Shown here: piece by piece, positions 1 through 8,326 of the stretch
Layout: every line of letters starts with the position of its first letter
Numbering within the stretch: position 1 is the first letter of the stretch
Source of the DNA: Eubacteriales bacterium
GTDB lineage: Bacteria; Bacillota; Clostridia; Lachnospirales; Lachnospiraceae
DNA length: 64,000 nt
Assembly: GCA_030536575.1 (NCBI GenBank)
Contig: JAUNPS010000010.1
Location: 50,061-114,060, forward strand
Direction: 5' to 3'
Position numbers and translations under genes: made by a program
Notes under the pieces: generated by a model
Database searches by the model: none
Seen by the model: only the letters and a program-made list of their open reading frames with translations
Told to the model about the DNA's origin: nothing

Positions 1-446
1 AACGGAACCATTGCACTCGTAAACGTAATGATAATTCCAGTCCTGGTATTGTTCAGGTGGAAGAAGGTCAGCACCCGCACCAACGTAACGTAGTTGACAG
101 GGAAAAACAGGCCGCAGATGAAAAAGTAATACAGGAAATTATTGATCTTCGTCCGATTCCGACAGATGACAAACGCCGCCATCGCGCAGGTAATAACTCC
201 GATAAAGGTCGAAATTCCGGCATACGTCACACTGTTCGTAAAGCCCTGCACCAGATTTCCTTTCTCGATTACTTCCAAATAGTTCGAAAACATCCATTTC
301 GTCGGCAGGGCCAGGCTCATGCGCGCGGATTCCGCCTTATCCTTGAAGGAATTGATCAAAACCATGTAGAAGGGCGCAAGGACGATAAGACACAGGAAAA
401 TACAGACGACCTGCTTTAATACTGCCTGAATTCTCTTTTTTGTCAT
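1..446 (-). CDS. Sugar ABC transporter permease, MalG-like (importer 1, partial)
   Basis: Inner-membrane permease of a CUT1-type carbohydrate importer; only the N-terminal 148 or so residues lie in the window, the rest runs off the left edge. The translation starts MTKKRIQAVLKQ, has a first hydrophobic segment followed by the typical INSFKDKAE stretch of MalG-type subunits, and a second run of membrane segments (GISTFIGVITCAMAAFVICRN). The ATG at 446 overlaps the stop of the preceding permease by 4 bases (ATGA), so the two are translationally coupled; an AGGAGG-type ribosome binding site lies inside the upstream gene. It is the third gene of a binding protein-permease-permease operon. Substrate cannot be read from the sequence. 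Confidence 0.88.
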   Translation of the reverse strand, partial: MTKKRIQAVLKQVVCIFLCLIVLAPFYMVLINSFKDKAESARMSLALPTKWMFSNYLEVIEKGNLVQGFTNSVTYAGISTFIGVITCAMAAFVICRNRTKINNFLYYFFICGLFFPVNYVTLVRVLTFFHLNNTRTGIIITFTSAMVP

Positions 447-1324
447 TGCTGCACCTCCTGTCTGCTCATTACTTTAACCACAAGCACGCCGACAATCGCC
501 GTAATAATCAACAGAATCGTATTCAATGCCGTAGACAGTCCGTACTGGCCGGAAGAATAGAGCTGGTACGAATACGTCGTAATAACCTCCGTCGCATGGC
601 CAGGGCCGCCGTTCGTCAGAACGTAAACGATATCGAAGACCTTCAGGCCATAAGTCAGACCGAATACCAGGTTAATCATAATCGAACCGGAAAGCATCGG
701 CAGGGTAATGTGGCGCACACGCTGCCAGAAGCCCGCGCCGTCGATTTTCGCCGCTTCGTAGTAAGTCTGCGGAATCGTATTCAGGCCCGCCAGGAAAATC
801 GTCATAACGTAACCAATGCCGCGCCAGGCGTCTACGCCGTAGATGGATTTCCATACCACATTCAGGTCGGACAGCCATTTCTGCTTTAAGAATCCCAGAT
901 GAAGCGCGTCCAGAACCGCGTTCAGCATACCATTGTTATAATTTAAAATGGAACGGAAGGTCAGACCAATGATCATAAAGGGAAGGATCGACGGCAGATA
1001 CAGGATCGTCCGGTAAATGTTCTTTCCCCGGATTCCTTCCTGAAGCATAATGGCCAGCAGAAGCGCCGGAATCAGTTTCAGAATATTGGAAATCACCGTA
1101 AACTTCAGCGTATTAAAAATACCGGAAGCATAGTCTGTATTGGACGTAAAAATTTCAATGTAATTTTTCAGTCCCACGAAACTGACTTTTCCGCCCATCG
1201 TCCGGGAATTCCAGTCCGTGAAGGAATAGAACACGCCCAAAAGGCTGGGGAACAGGAAAAAGCACACGTAAAGTACCAGAGGGATCACCAGGAACCACCA
1301 TGGATAGATTTTCTTTTTATTCAT
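443..1324 (-). CDS. Sugar ABC transporter permease, MalF-like (importer 1)
   Basis: 293-residue membrane subunit that pairs with the downstream MalG-like permease to form the channel of a CUT1 sugar importer. Visible: N-terminal membrane segment (YPWWFLVIPLVLYVCFFLFPSLLG), the SFTDWN and NYIEIF stretches typical of MalF/UgpA-type subunits, and the cytoplasmic EAA loop YYEAAKIDGAGFWQRVRHITLP that docks on the ATPase. The start at 1324 (MNKKKIY) is chosen over an in-frame start further upstream because an AAAGGGGTG site precedes it and the upstream extension is an Arg-rich translation of the hairpin at 1354-1373. No ATPase gene is nearby; CUT1 loci of Firmicutes often rely on a shared MsmK-type ATPase encoded elsewhere. 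Confidence 0.92.
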   Translation of the reverse strand: MNKKKIYPWWFLVIPLVLYVCFFLFPSLLGVFYSFTDWNSRTMGGKVSFVGLKNYIEIFTSNTDYASGIFNTLKFTVISNILKLIPALLLAIMLQEGIRGKNIYRTILYLPSILPFMIIGLTFRSILNYNNGMLNAVLDALHLGFLKQKWLSDLNVVWKSIYGVDAWRGIGYVMTIFLAGLNTIPQTYYEAAKIDGAGFWQRVRHITLPMLSGSIMINLVFGLTYGLKVFDIVYVLTNGGPGHATEVITTYSYQLYSSGQYGLSTALNTILLIITAIVGVLVVKVMSRQEVQQ

Positions 1325-1353
1325 CTTTTCACCCCTTTTTGCTAAAAGAAAAC

Positions 1354-1373
1354 GCCGGGGCCGCCGCCCCGGC
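1354..1373 (-). promoter_or_regulatory. Hairpin between binding protein and permease genes
   Basis: Perfect 8-bp stem GCCGGGGC/GCCCCGGC with a 4-base loop, placed 14 bases after the binding-protein stop codon and 29 bases before the permease start, with no T-run. Such intercistronic stems usually act as partial terminators or mRNA 3'-end stabilisers that raise binding-protein levels over permease levels (inference). Confidence 0.6.
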
Positions 1374-1387
1374 AATCTTACGAAATC

Positions 1388-2698
1388 TTATTCCCAGGCA
1401 GAATCGCCTACAACACCTGCCGCAGTTGCTCTGTTGATATCCATATTTTCCAGAACGGTTTCCGCATCCATCTGCTCGGTGCAGTATGCTACCATATCCT
1501 GGCCGAACTGCATCCAGTAGTCATTGGTGTACTTGGTGGAAGTCTGCAGTACGCCGTACTGTTTCTGCTCGTCGGTAATCGTTGCCATGAACTCTTCTTC
1601 TTCCGGCAGCCAGTGCTGTTCCAGATTCTCATCCGTTACATCCAGGTTCGTGTAGGACGGAGAATTGTCCAGTATCTCCTGAAGGCTCTCGGTGGTGCAT
1701 ACGAACTTGAAGAATTCTTTTACAAGTTCCGGATGCTCGGTTCCGGCATAACCAAACATGGTCGGGCCAGCCGCATTGGTCGGGAAGTAGCTGTTGTCAG
1801 CCAGCGGCTCCAGGAACAGGCCGAACTCATCGGTGGTTCCCGTCTCTTCCTGAATCTGTTTGATGTAGGAGGAGTTTGCCAGAGCCATTGCACAGTTTCT
1901 GTCGCCAAATTCATTTACCATGTTCGTGGAGTCGGTTCCGATCCAGTCTTCGCCGAAGTAGCCCAGATCAGAGAGTTCTTTGAACTGCTCCAGAACGGTG
2001 AGCATGGTTTCGTTTCCTGCGAAAGTTGCTTCGTTATTGTTCAGTTTGTCGTACAGACCTTCCTCTGCTGCCGCGTAAACGCCGCCGATCTGGAAGAATG
2101 CGAGCTGATGCTGCCAGCCGTCTGCGCCCGGCATAAACCACGGCGTGATACCTTCGGCTGCAATGGCTTCGCATACGGATTTCAGCTCTTCATAGGTGGT
2201 CGGAACTTCCAGGTTCAGTTCCTCGAACAGGGTCTTGTTATAAACCATGACATATTCCGGGGAATTGTGCCAAATCTGCAGGCCGTAAACTTTTCCGTCA
2301 TAGCTGCAGGCCGGGATTCTGGTTTCCGGCATTACGCTTACCCATTCCTCATCCGTAAAGTCGATGCAGTATTTCTCTGGATCAACGATCTGGGATGCAA
2401 TGGCGAAGGGGTCGGATTGAATCCAGAAAATGTCCGAGCAGGAATCCGTTGCCAGTCTGGACTGAAGCAGGTCGCTGTACTGGTCAGCCGGGATCGTCTG
2501 CAGATCCACGGTCACATCGTAGGTTTCCTCAAAGCGGGCAATCGTGTCATCATAACGGTTATCCATCCATCCGGCGGATACCAGGATGCTTAATTCCTCG
2601 CCTGCGAAATCTGCCGTCGCTTCTTCCGCTGCTGCCGGGATCACCATACTTGCCGCCATGGCTGCGCAAAGAACTGCGCTGATTAATTTTTTCTTCAT
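1388..2698 (-). CDS. Extracellular sugar-binding protein (importer 1)
   Basis: 436-residue family 1 solute-binding protein that captures the sugar for importer 1. Signal peptide MKKKLISAVLCAAMAASMVIPAAA followed by EEATADF; the cut site reads as signal peptidase I (AAA/EE). The only early cysteine (residue 11) is not in a lipobox. Mature part shows the family's N-terminal strand ELSILVSAGW, the DLQTIPADQYSDLLQSRLATDSCSDIFW lobe and the PTTYEELKSVCEAIAAEGITPWF hinge region. Start at 2698 chosen because GGGAGG lies 10 bases upstream; two in-frame upstream starts have poor spacing. It is the first gene of the minus-strand operon; a TATAAT-like box sits at 2760-2765 (minus), without a convincing -35. 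Confidence 0.92.
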   Translation of the reverse strand: MKKKLISAVLCAAMAASMVIPAAAEEATADFAGEELSILVSAGWMDNRYDDTIARFEETYDVTVDLQTIPADQYSDLLQSRLATDSCSDIFWIQSDPFAIASQIVDPEKYCIDFTDEEWVSVMPETRIPACSYDGKVYGLQIWHNSPEYVMVYNKTLFEELNLEVPTTYEELKSVCEAIAAEGITPWFMPGADGWQHQLAFFQIGGVYAAAEEGLYDKLNNNEATFAGNETMLTVLEQFKELSDLGYFGEDWIGTDSTNMVNEFGDRNCAMALANSSYIKQIQEETGTTDEFGLFLEPLADNSYFPTNAAGPTMFGYAGTEHPELVKEFFKFVCTTESLQEILDNSPSYTNLDVTDENLEQHWLPEEEEFMATITDEQKQYGVLQTSTKYTNDYWMQFGQDMVAYCTEQMDAETVLENMDINRATAAGVVGDSAWE

Positions 2699-2934
2699 AG
2701 AATACATACCTCCCAACGATTTTTTGTGATTTCTGTCCATTCGTTTGCTTGATAAACAAATTATATCCTTCAATTTTCACAACGTCTATGTACTTTCTTC
2801 TCTAAAATTTGTACTTTTTTCATGTTTTGTACATTTTTCTCAATTTCAGTTTCTATTTTTGTGCAGAATGCCAGCATCTCTTTTCTTTCTTTTTTCCCGA
2901 TCATTGATTATACTTATCAGTAAAGGAGTTTTTT

Positions 2935-4749
2935 ATGAAGCGAATGAAATTACAAACCCGGTTTTTCCTGGCATATCTGGCGATTGCCCTGCTGGTGACG
3001 GCCGCGTTTTCCATCTTTTTTTATCAATATACTTCCAAAATCCTGATCGAGCGGGAAACCAAGGCCGCCATCGACCTAAACGCCTCCTTCCTGGCCGGCG
3101 TAGAGTCCGCCCTGGGCGACATGGACACCGTTTCCATCAATCTCTGCTACAGTAATCTGGTAAAAGACCGCCTGACCGACGACATTTCCACCGGTTCCAG
3201 CCAGTTCCGTTCCCTGGCCGACGTCATTGTCTCCATAAACGGCGCGGATCTGATGGTTGACCAGATCAATATCTATGATTACGAAGGGTATCTGGTGCAG
3301 GTGGGCATCCGCACCGTGGTCACTCCCCTCGACCTGGACACCCTGGACTGGCTTCCCCAGGTACAGGCCCTGGACGGGAAAAAATACCTGAGCCTTCCTT
3401 ATAAGACGTCCTACAGTTCCAGTTACGGCTCTTCCTGGTACATTTCCCTGTACCGCACCTTTACAAACCGTTCCAGAGAGCAGGTCGGCGTCTTCGAAAC
3501 CCTGAAAACATGCAGCAGCATTTTCAAAGGGATTATTTCTTATCAGCAGAAAAATGAGGACGCCCCCGACGTCTTCATCTACAATGAGAACGGCGTCCTG
3601 ATCTATCCCTACGACTTGGACGAAGCGGCCGCGCAGGCCCTTCCCGACTACTTGTCCGCCGTCAGCTCCGGCGAACGGACCAGCATTTTCAAGAATCCGG
3701 AAGACGGCACGAAAAACATCCTGGTCGCCGAAGCCTCCTCCGATACGGGCTGGACCTGCATCACCGTCCAGCCGGAAAGTCTCGTCCTGGCCCCGGTGGC
3801 CCAGCTTCAGCAGATCCTGTTTCTGGTCGTCGTCGGCATGCTGGCCGTTTCCGCCTATCTGTCCTGGAATCTGTCCAAAGGGCTGATTCTCCCGATCCGG
3901 CGGCTGCGCGACATTATTCTGAAAACCGAGCTGGACACGCTGGGCCAAAACGAGGAGCGCACCCTTGGGACTTCCATCGACGAGCTGGAAGAATTGAACC
4001 AATCTTTCCAGAAAATGAGCGCAGACCTGAAGACCTCCATGGACGAACTGCTGGAAAGCCGCCAGCAGGAATTAAAGTCCCGCACGCTGGCCCTTCAGTC
4101 CCAGATTAACCCGCATTTTTACTACAATACGCTCTCAAGCATCATCGTCCTGGCCGAAAACGACCAGTCCGAAGAAGTCATCACCATGTGCCGGAACCTG
4201 ACGAAGATCATGCGCTACATCACCAAAAGCCAGGACACCAACGTTTCGCTCCGGGAAGAAATGGACTACATCCGCCAGTATCTCTACTGTATGAAAGTGC
4301 GCTACCAGTCCAGCCTGAATTACGAAATCCACATTCACGAGGAGATTCTGGACGAGCAGATTCCAAAGCTGATTATCCAGCCCCTTGTGGAAAATGCCTT
4401 AAAATACGGCACTGACTGCCAGCCGCCCTGGAATCTGACCATTGAAAGCCGCCTGACAGATTCCACCTGGGAAATCGCCGTGACCGACTCCGGCAATGGC
4501 TTCACCCAGGACCGCATCGACGTCATCGACGCGCGCATCCGGGAGGCCACAAACCGGCCCGGCATGCCGGATATCGAACTGGGCGGCATGGGACTTTTAA
4601 ATGTTTATCTGCGTTGGAAATTTTTCTGCCAGGGTGACGCATTGTTCTCCTACGGAAACACTCCGGAGGGTCACGGGCAGGTCAAGATCGGAAGAAGGAG
4701 GAACGAACATGGAACAACCGAAATACACTGTGGTAGTGGCGGAAGATGA
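2935..4749 (+). CDS. YesM-like sensor histidine kinase (importer 1)
   Basis: 604-residue membrane sensor kinase, likely reporting an extracellular carbohydrate cue to the response regulator encoded just downstream. Order: membrane segment at residues 10-30 (FFLAYLAIALLVTAAFSIFFY), an extracytoplasmic sensor region to about 285, second membrane segment (ILFLVVVGMLAVSAYL), HAMP, His_kinase domain with QSQINPHFYYNTLSS (phospho-acceptor His394), then an ATPase domain with PLVENALKYG (N box), TDSGNGF (G1) and GGMGLLNV (G2). AAGGAG lies just upstream of the start. Transcribed divergently from the importer 1 operon, the common layout for YesMN-regulated sugar loci. Its 3' end overlaps the regulator gene by 41 bases. 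Confidence 0.93.
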   Translation: MKRMKLQTRFFLAYLAIALLVTAAFSIFFYQYTSKILIERETKAAIDLNASFLAGVESALGDMDTVSINLCYSNLVKDRLTDDISTGSSQFRSLADVIVSINGADLMVDQINIYDYEGYLVQVGIRTVVTPLDLDTLDWLPQVQALDGKKYLSLPYKTSYSSSYGSSWYISLYRTFTNRSREQVGVFETLKTCSSIFKGIISYQQKNEDAPDVFIYNENGVLIYPYDLDEAAAQALPDYLSAVSSGERTSIFKNPEDGTKNILVAEASSDTGWTCITVQPESLVLAPVAQLQQILFLVVVGMLAVSAYLSWNLSKGLILPIRRLRDIILKTELDTLGQNEERTLGTSIDELEELNQSFQKMSADLKTSMDELLESRQQELKSRTLALQSQINPHFYYNTLSSIIVLAENDQSEEVITMCRNLTKIMRYITKSQDTNVSLREEMDYIRQYLYCMKVRYQSSLNYEIHIHEEILDEQIPKLIIQPLVENALKYGTDCQPPWNLTIESRLTDSTWEIAVTDSGNGFTQDRIDVIDARIREATNRPGMPDIELGGMGLLNVYLRWKFFCQGDALFSYGNTPEGHGQVKIGRRRNEHGTTEIHCGSGGR

Positions 4750-5473
4750 AGAACTTCTCCTGCACAACCTGGTTGGGAAAATCGAAAAGACAGGCCTGGG
4801 CTTTAAGGTGATCGGCACCGCCCAGACCGGCCAGCAGGCCTATGAGATTGTAAAAGAATTGAATCCGGATTTGCTGGTGACGGATATCCGCATGCCGGTG
4901 ATGAACGGGATCGAGCTTCTGGAGAAAGTGCGGAACCACTATCCCCTGACGCGTTTTATTATTACCAGTGGTTTTTCGGATTTTGAATATGCGAAGAGCG
5001 CGATCCGGCTGCGGGTTTCGGAGTATCTGTTAAAGCCCATTGATCCGGAGGAGCTGCGGGCCGCGCTTCTGAACATCCGGAATCAGTTTGAGATCGAGCG
5101 GAGCGAGTATTCCAGCATTTTCAATGACCAGATGACGCGCAACCCGCCGGAGCACATTGCGGAGGTTCTGAACGATTACCTGATCCACAACTATAACATT
5201 GACATTAACCTGAACCTGATCGCCAGCAATATGAACTACAGCTCCAGCTATCTCACGAAAATTTATCAGCAGAAATATGACACGACGCCCTCGAAATTTA
5301 TCACGGCGCTTCGGATTTCCCATGCGAAGCAGTATCTGACGCATAATCCGGAGCTGTCGATCAAGCAGATCGGGGAGCTGGTGGGGTATCACGACCAGGG
5401 GTATTTCAGCCGGATTTTCAAAAAGCAGACCGGGGTTAGTCCCTTTGATTTTCGGGAGAATCCGGGGGAGTGA
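4709..5473 (+). CDS. YesN-like response regulator, AraC family (importer 1)
   Basis: 254-residue two-component regulator. Receiver domain at residues 5-125 with the acidic pair ED at 12-13, phospho-acceptor Asp59 (LLVTDIRMP) and Lys in LLKPIDPEE; C-terminal AraC-type double helix-turn-helix (NLNLIASNMNYSSSYLTKIYQQ and SIKQIGELVGYHDQGYFSRIFKKQTGVSPFDFR). The start at 4709 is preceded by GAAGGAGG and lies inside the kinase gene, so kinase and regulator are coupled. Likely activates the divergent importer 1 operon (inference from position). Members of this family are usually around 250 or 500 residues; this is the short form. Confidence 0.93.
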   Translation: MEQPKYTVVVAEDEELLLHNLVGKIEKTGLGFKVIGTAQTGQQAYEIVKELNPDLLVTDIRMPVMNGIELLEKVRNHYPLTRFIITSGFSDFEYAKSAIRLRVSEYLLKPIDPEELRAALLNIRNQFEIERSEYSSIFNDQMTRNPPEHIAEVLNDYLIHNYNIDINLNLIASNMNYSSSYLTKIYQQKYDTTPSKFITALRISHAKQYLTHNPELSIKQIGELVGYHDQGYFSRIFKKQTGVSPFDFRENPGE

Positions 5474-5496
5474 GCGGGGGGCCCGCGCAGTCCCCG

Positions 5497-5585
5497 CCCG
5501 CCGGGGCATTATCCGGCGGCTATGTGTGCCCGGAACTGGAACACAGGATCACCAGCTTCCGCCCCGCCGGGGCATTATCCGGCGG
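5497..5585. repeat. Two direct copies of a 23-bp palindromic repeat at the BlaR1-like gene end
   Basis: The same 23 bases occur at 5497-5519 and 5563-5585, 66 bases apart. Each copy holds the stem CCGCCGG/CCGGCGG. The second copy contains the stop codon and last codons of the BlaR1-like gene, so the first copy is effectively a repeat of that gene's tail. Both may act as terminators for the converging genes, but neither has a T-run. Confidence 0.7.
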
Positions 5586-7062
5586 TGTATTTTTGAATAA
5601 TTTCTTCGGCCTCGTCCGGAGACAGATTTCCCAGTTTTACCTGTTCTTCACAGAAGGGCTTTACTTCGGAAAGCATTTCTTCCGCGGTTTCGTATGGGCC
5701 AAAAGTTTCTTCTGTGCCGTCATTTAAGAGAATTCCTAACTGCAGTTCTGCGGTTCCCGTGCCGGATACGATGTCGGCAGGGTGAAAACTGCCGCCTAAT
5801 TCCTCATTGCCATCCATGGATTTTGAGACCATCCAGCCGTCTTCCAGTTCCTGGTAAATCTCTTCATAAACTGTCATTTGCTCTTCAATCATCGCTTCGG
5901 TCACGACAATCTCTCCGCTCGAAGGCGTACTGCCAATGGTTTCTCCAAGCAGATCTTCCAGTTTTTCGCGCTCCGTATCCATCATCTGTTTATAGGCTTC
6001 CGAAGTCCACCAAACCGTATCCGGGTAGCATTCCCGCACCCAGGCGGCTGCCGCTGGATAGGTTTCTTCCAGCCTTTGAAGGGCTGTTTCCGTCATAGCG
6101 GTATCGTCTATCTTCTGTTGGTTTCCGGAAGCGCTTGCGGAGGTTGCGAACAGGATGGCGGTTCCGGCGACAAGCGCGCAGGATACAAGGTTGGAATGTA
6201 TGGTTCTTTTTTTCGTTTTCATAATCGCTGTGATCCTTTCTTCCATTGAATTTTTGCTGAAATGGCTGCACATCGGGGTGAATCCGCTCCGGGTTTCTTC
6301 CAGTTGAATCAGCGCCCGCGCATAGGAAGCTTTCTTTTCTTCTCCAAAAATCCGGACAACGGTTTCGTCACAGACTAGCTCGATATCCCGGTTCGCTCGT
6401 GTATACATTACCCAAACAAGAGGGTTGAACCAATGGATACAAAGTGCAAGTGCCAGGAAAAATTTAAACAGGGTATCGAATCGTTTTATGTGGACATACT
6501 CGTGGGTTAAAACGTATCGGATGATTCTTTCATCGCTCCAGTCGGTGGTTTTTGGCATGAGAATTACCGGACGGAATATGCCGTAGGTTAAAGGGGCGGA
6601 AATTCTTGAAGACTGCCGGATGGAAAGCGTGCGCTTTAATTTGTGCGCAGCCAGCCAGGTTTTGGCCGTGTTCTGGTTTACGGGCAAGGACGTTCGAAAT
6701 TCCCGGTAACATTTCCAATAACTTGCCGCGAACAGCAGGATTCCAATCAGACATCCGGCTGCCCAGATCAGCATCCAGATGGACACCGGAGCTTTGCCGG
6801 TCGAAATCGTATCTGCCACCGCTGTCTGAAGTGTCCGGCCTTGGGCCGTATTTCGGGCAGTCTGTACGATCTTTTCCGAATGGAATATAGAATACACGCT
6901 GAATGGCGAAGGCAGAGAGACCGGCAGAAGCAGATGGAGCAGGGCAATTCCCCAAAGGGCGGTGAATGTTTTTTTCGGAAGTTTGTAGAGTGCCAGCGCA
7001 CGGAGTCCGATTATCGCCAGAATCAGGACGGCGCTGGTGAAGCTTCTTTGCAGAAGGGGCAT
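5575..7062 (-). CDS. BlaR1/MecR1-like M56 metallopeptidase sensor
   Basis: 495-residue membrane sensor protease that would cleave or inactivate the BlaI-like repressor encoded just upstream. Visible: N-terminal membrane helices (to about residue 45), another at about 95-110, zinc-binding HEXXH (LTHEYVHIKRFD, His187-Glu188-His191), the cytoplasmic-loop motif CDETVVRIFGEEKKASYARALI, and a further membrane helix (LVSCALVAGTAILFATSASA). The C-terminal extracellular part (about 165 residues, acidic) shows no SxxK-SxN penicillin-binding motifs, so the inducing signal is probably not a beta-lactam. Start: ATG at 7062 has GAGGTGAGG upstream; a GTG at 7071 in frame is less well placed. Follows the repressor gene directly. 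Confidence 0.88.
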   Translation of the reverse strand: MPLLQRSFTSAVLILAIIGLRALALYKLPKKTFTALWGIALLHLLLPVSLPSPFSVYSIFHSEKIVQTARNTAQGRTLQTAVADTISTGKAPVSIWMLIWAAGCLIGILLFAASYWKCYREFRTSLPVNQNTAKTWLAAHKLKRTLSIRQSSRISAPLTYGIFRPVILMPKTTDWSDERIIRYVLTHEYVHIKRFDTLFKFFLALALCIHWFNPLVWVMYTRANRDIELVCDETVVRIFGEEKKASYARALIQLEETRSGFTPMCSHFSKNSMEERITAIMKTKKRTIHSNLVSCALVAGTAILFATSASASGNQQKIDDTAMTETALQRLEETYPAAAAWVRECYPDTVWWTSEAYKQMMDTEREKLEDLLGETIGSTPSSGEIVVTEAMIEEQMTVYEEIYQELEDGWMVSKSMDGNEELGGSFHPADIVSGTGTAELQLGILLNDGTEETFGPYETAEEMLSEVKPFCEEQVKLGNLSPDEAEEIIQKYTAG

Positions 7063-7072
7063 GATCCTCACC

Positions 7073-7432
7073 TCATTCGAGATCGCCGACGATTTGTTTC
7101 AGCTTTTCGATTTGTTCTGCGGACAGTTTTTTTCTGCCGAGCAGGGCTGAGAAGAGCTGGTTGACGGAGCCGTCGTAAATTTTGTCGATGAATTCGTCGG
7201 TTTCTGCTTTTTGAACGGCTTCCTTTGTGATGAGGGCGTGGCATCGAAAATTGGGCTCGGAGCGGGAGATGGCGCCTTTTTTGATGCAGCGTTTGATGAG
7301 GGTGTAGGTGGTGTTGACGTTCCAGCCGCATTCGTGGGTTAGGACTTCGGCGATGCGGCGGGCGGGGAGATCGCCTGCTTTCCAGAGAACGTCCATGACC
7401 TTTCGTTCGGAGTCGAAGAGTTTGATATCCAT
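7073..7432 (-). CDS. BlaI/MecI-family transcriptional repressor
   Basis: 119-residue winged-helix repressor. N-terminal half matches the family (KLFDSERKVMDVLWKAGDLPARRIAEVLTHECGWNVNTTYTLIKRCIKKGAI), with the DNA-recognition helix around NVNTTYTLIKR; C-terminal half is the dimerisation and protease-sensitive helix region (IDKIYDGSVNQLFSALL). An AAAGGAGG site precedes the ATG. First gene of the two-gene operon with the M56 sensor; its own promoter carries three copies of a 16-bp operator-like sequence, so autorepression relieved by the sensor is expected. Confidence 0.92.
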   Translation of the reverse strand: MDIKLFDSERKVMDVLWKAGDLPARRIAEVLTHECGWNVNTTYTLIKRCIKKGAISRSEPNFRCHALITKEAVQKAETDEFIDKIYDGSVNQLFSALLGRKKLSAEQIEKLKQIVGDLE

Positions 7433-7448
7433 GGGGAGACCTCCTTTA

Positions 7449-7520
7449 TAAGACTGTAGTAGTATCGATGTTGTTATACTACCACAGTCTTATAAAAATG
7501 TCAATACTACTGCAGTCTTA
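7449..7520. promoter_or_regulatory. Triple operator over the repressor-sensor promoter
   Basis: Three copies of TAAGACTGnRGTAGTA: 7449-7464 on plus, 7477-7492 and 7505-7520 on minus. Start-to-start spacing is exactly 28 bp each time. On the minus strand a promoter TTGACA (7499-7504), 17-bp spacer, TAGTAT (7476-7481) is visible; one operator covers the -10, one lies just upstream of the -35, and one lies between -10 and the ribosome binding site. BlaI-family repressors bind TACTA-type dyads, which these resemble. Confidence 0.8.
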
Positions 7521-7543
7521 TTTCGAGTAAACGTATGAAAGCA

Positions 7544-7572
7544 TTGCTTAATCGAATGATTCATGCTATATT
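7544..7572 (+). promoter_or_regulatory. Sigma-A-like promoter of the LPD3-like gene
   Basis: TTGCTT (7544-7549), 17-bp spacer, TATATT (7567-7572), about 80 bases upstream of the ATG at 7651. It sits just outside the repressor operators, 24 bases from the nearest, so cross-regulation by the BlaI-like repressor is possible but unproven. Confidence 0.55.
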
Positions 7573-7650
7573 ATCATCAGTCATTTCTTAAGTGAAACTT
7601 TTTCTGGCTGTCGCCGACATTTTCCATATTTACTTATTAAAAAGGAGTGG

Positions 7651-8244
7651 ATGCATATCGAAATATTTGATTCTGTACATAAGGATGCCAAAAGAAAAAT
7701 ATCTATCTTAGAAGAACCTGGTTACGGTAACGTGGTTTTTATTCAGAATATCGCTTTCAAAGGGAAACGAAAGATAAATTGGAAAGATGTAGAGAACTAC
7801 CTGCGTGACTATATCGGTAATTTTTACGAAATACATCAAACCGGTGACACCATCTACATTAGTAAGGATTTCCCGGATGAATACACGAATTCTAAGGATA
7901 CGCAGCGTCTAAAAGGTGCTCTTGCGAAAGCAAAGGCAAATGCCGCTCAAGGAATTCCCGAATTAATCCAAGCTGCCTCGAATCAAAGCTTTAAGAAAAA
8001 TTTGGCTGAAAAGCATAAAAAAGATGCAAAATTTGGCTGGTATCGATATGATTCCCATGTGGCTCTCCCCGTTTGGGGAGAGAATGGAACAATCGATAAG
8101 TACAATATCTTTCACGTCCGGATACTCATTCGTCATGCCGATGACGGGAAAAAATATTTATATGACATTGTCAACATAAAAAAAGAAACGAGCACCCCGC
8201 CTAGACAATCGTCATACGGTCGCAAACCCATTTCTTGTAATTAA
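7651..8244 (+). CDS. Stand-alone LPD3/PBECR-like domain protein
   Basis: 197-residue soluble protein without signal peptide, preceded by AAAAGGAG. I recognise the pattern FIQNIAFKGKRKINW, GDTIYISKDFPDEY, RLKGALAKAKANAAQGIPELI, KFGWYRYDSHVALPV and YLYDIVNIKKETSTP from domains usually buried in large phage or mobile-element polyproteins (LPD3 or PBECR-type, some proposed to be RNase-fold toxins); this assignment is from memory and unverified. Here the domain is encoded alone, with its own promoter, next to a repressor-sensor pair and with AT-richer codons than the flanking genes, suggesting acquisition from a mobile element. Function unknown; no immunity-like partner is visible within 300 bases downstream. 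Confidence 0.6.
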   Translation: MHIEIFDSVHKDAKRKISILEEPGYGNVVFIQNIAFKGKRKINWKDVENYLRDYIGNFYEIHQTGDTIYISKDFPDEYTNSKDTQRLKGALAKAKANAAQGIPELIQAASNQSFKKNLAEKHKKDAKFGWYRYDSHVALPVWGENGTIDKYNIFHVRILIRHADDGKKYLYDIVNIKKETSTPPRQSSYGRKPISCN

Positions 8245-8326
8245 AGATAATCCCTTTATCAGCAAATGTCAAGCTTTATTTTTGCAGACGCCGCAAACGC
8301 AGCGCCCGCGAAATCCCCCCGTTACC

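Noticed and set aside
5575-7062. BlaR1-like gene as beta-lactam resistance sensor
   Set aside because: The C-terminal extracellular domain shows no penicillin-binding SxxK/SxN/KTG motifs and no beta-lactamase gene is nearby.
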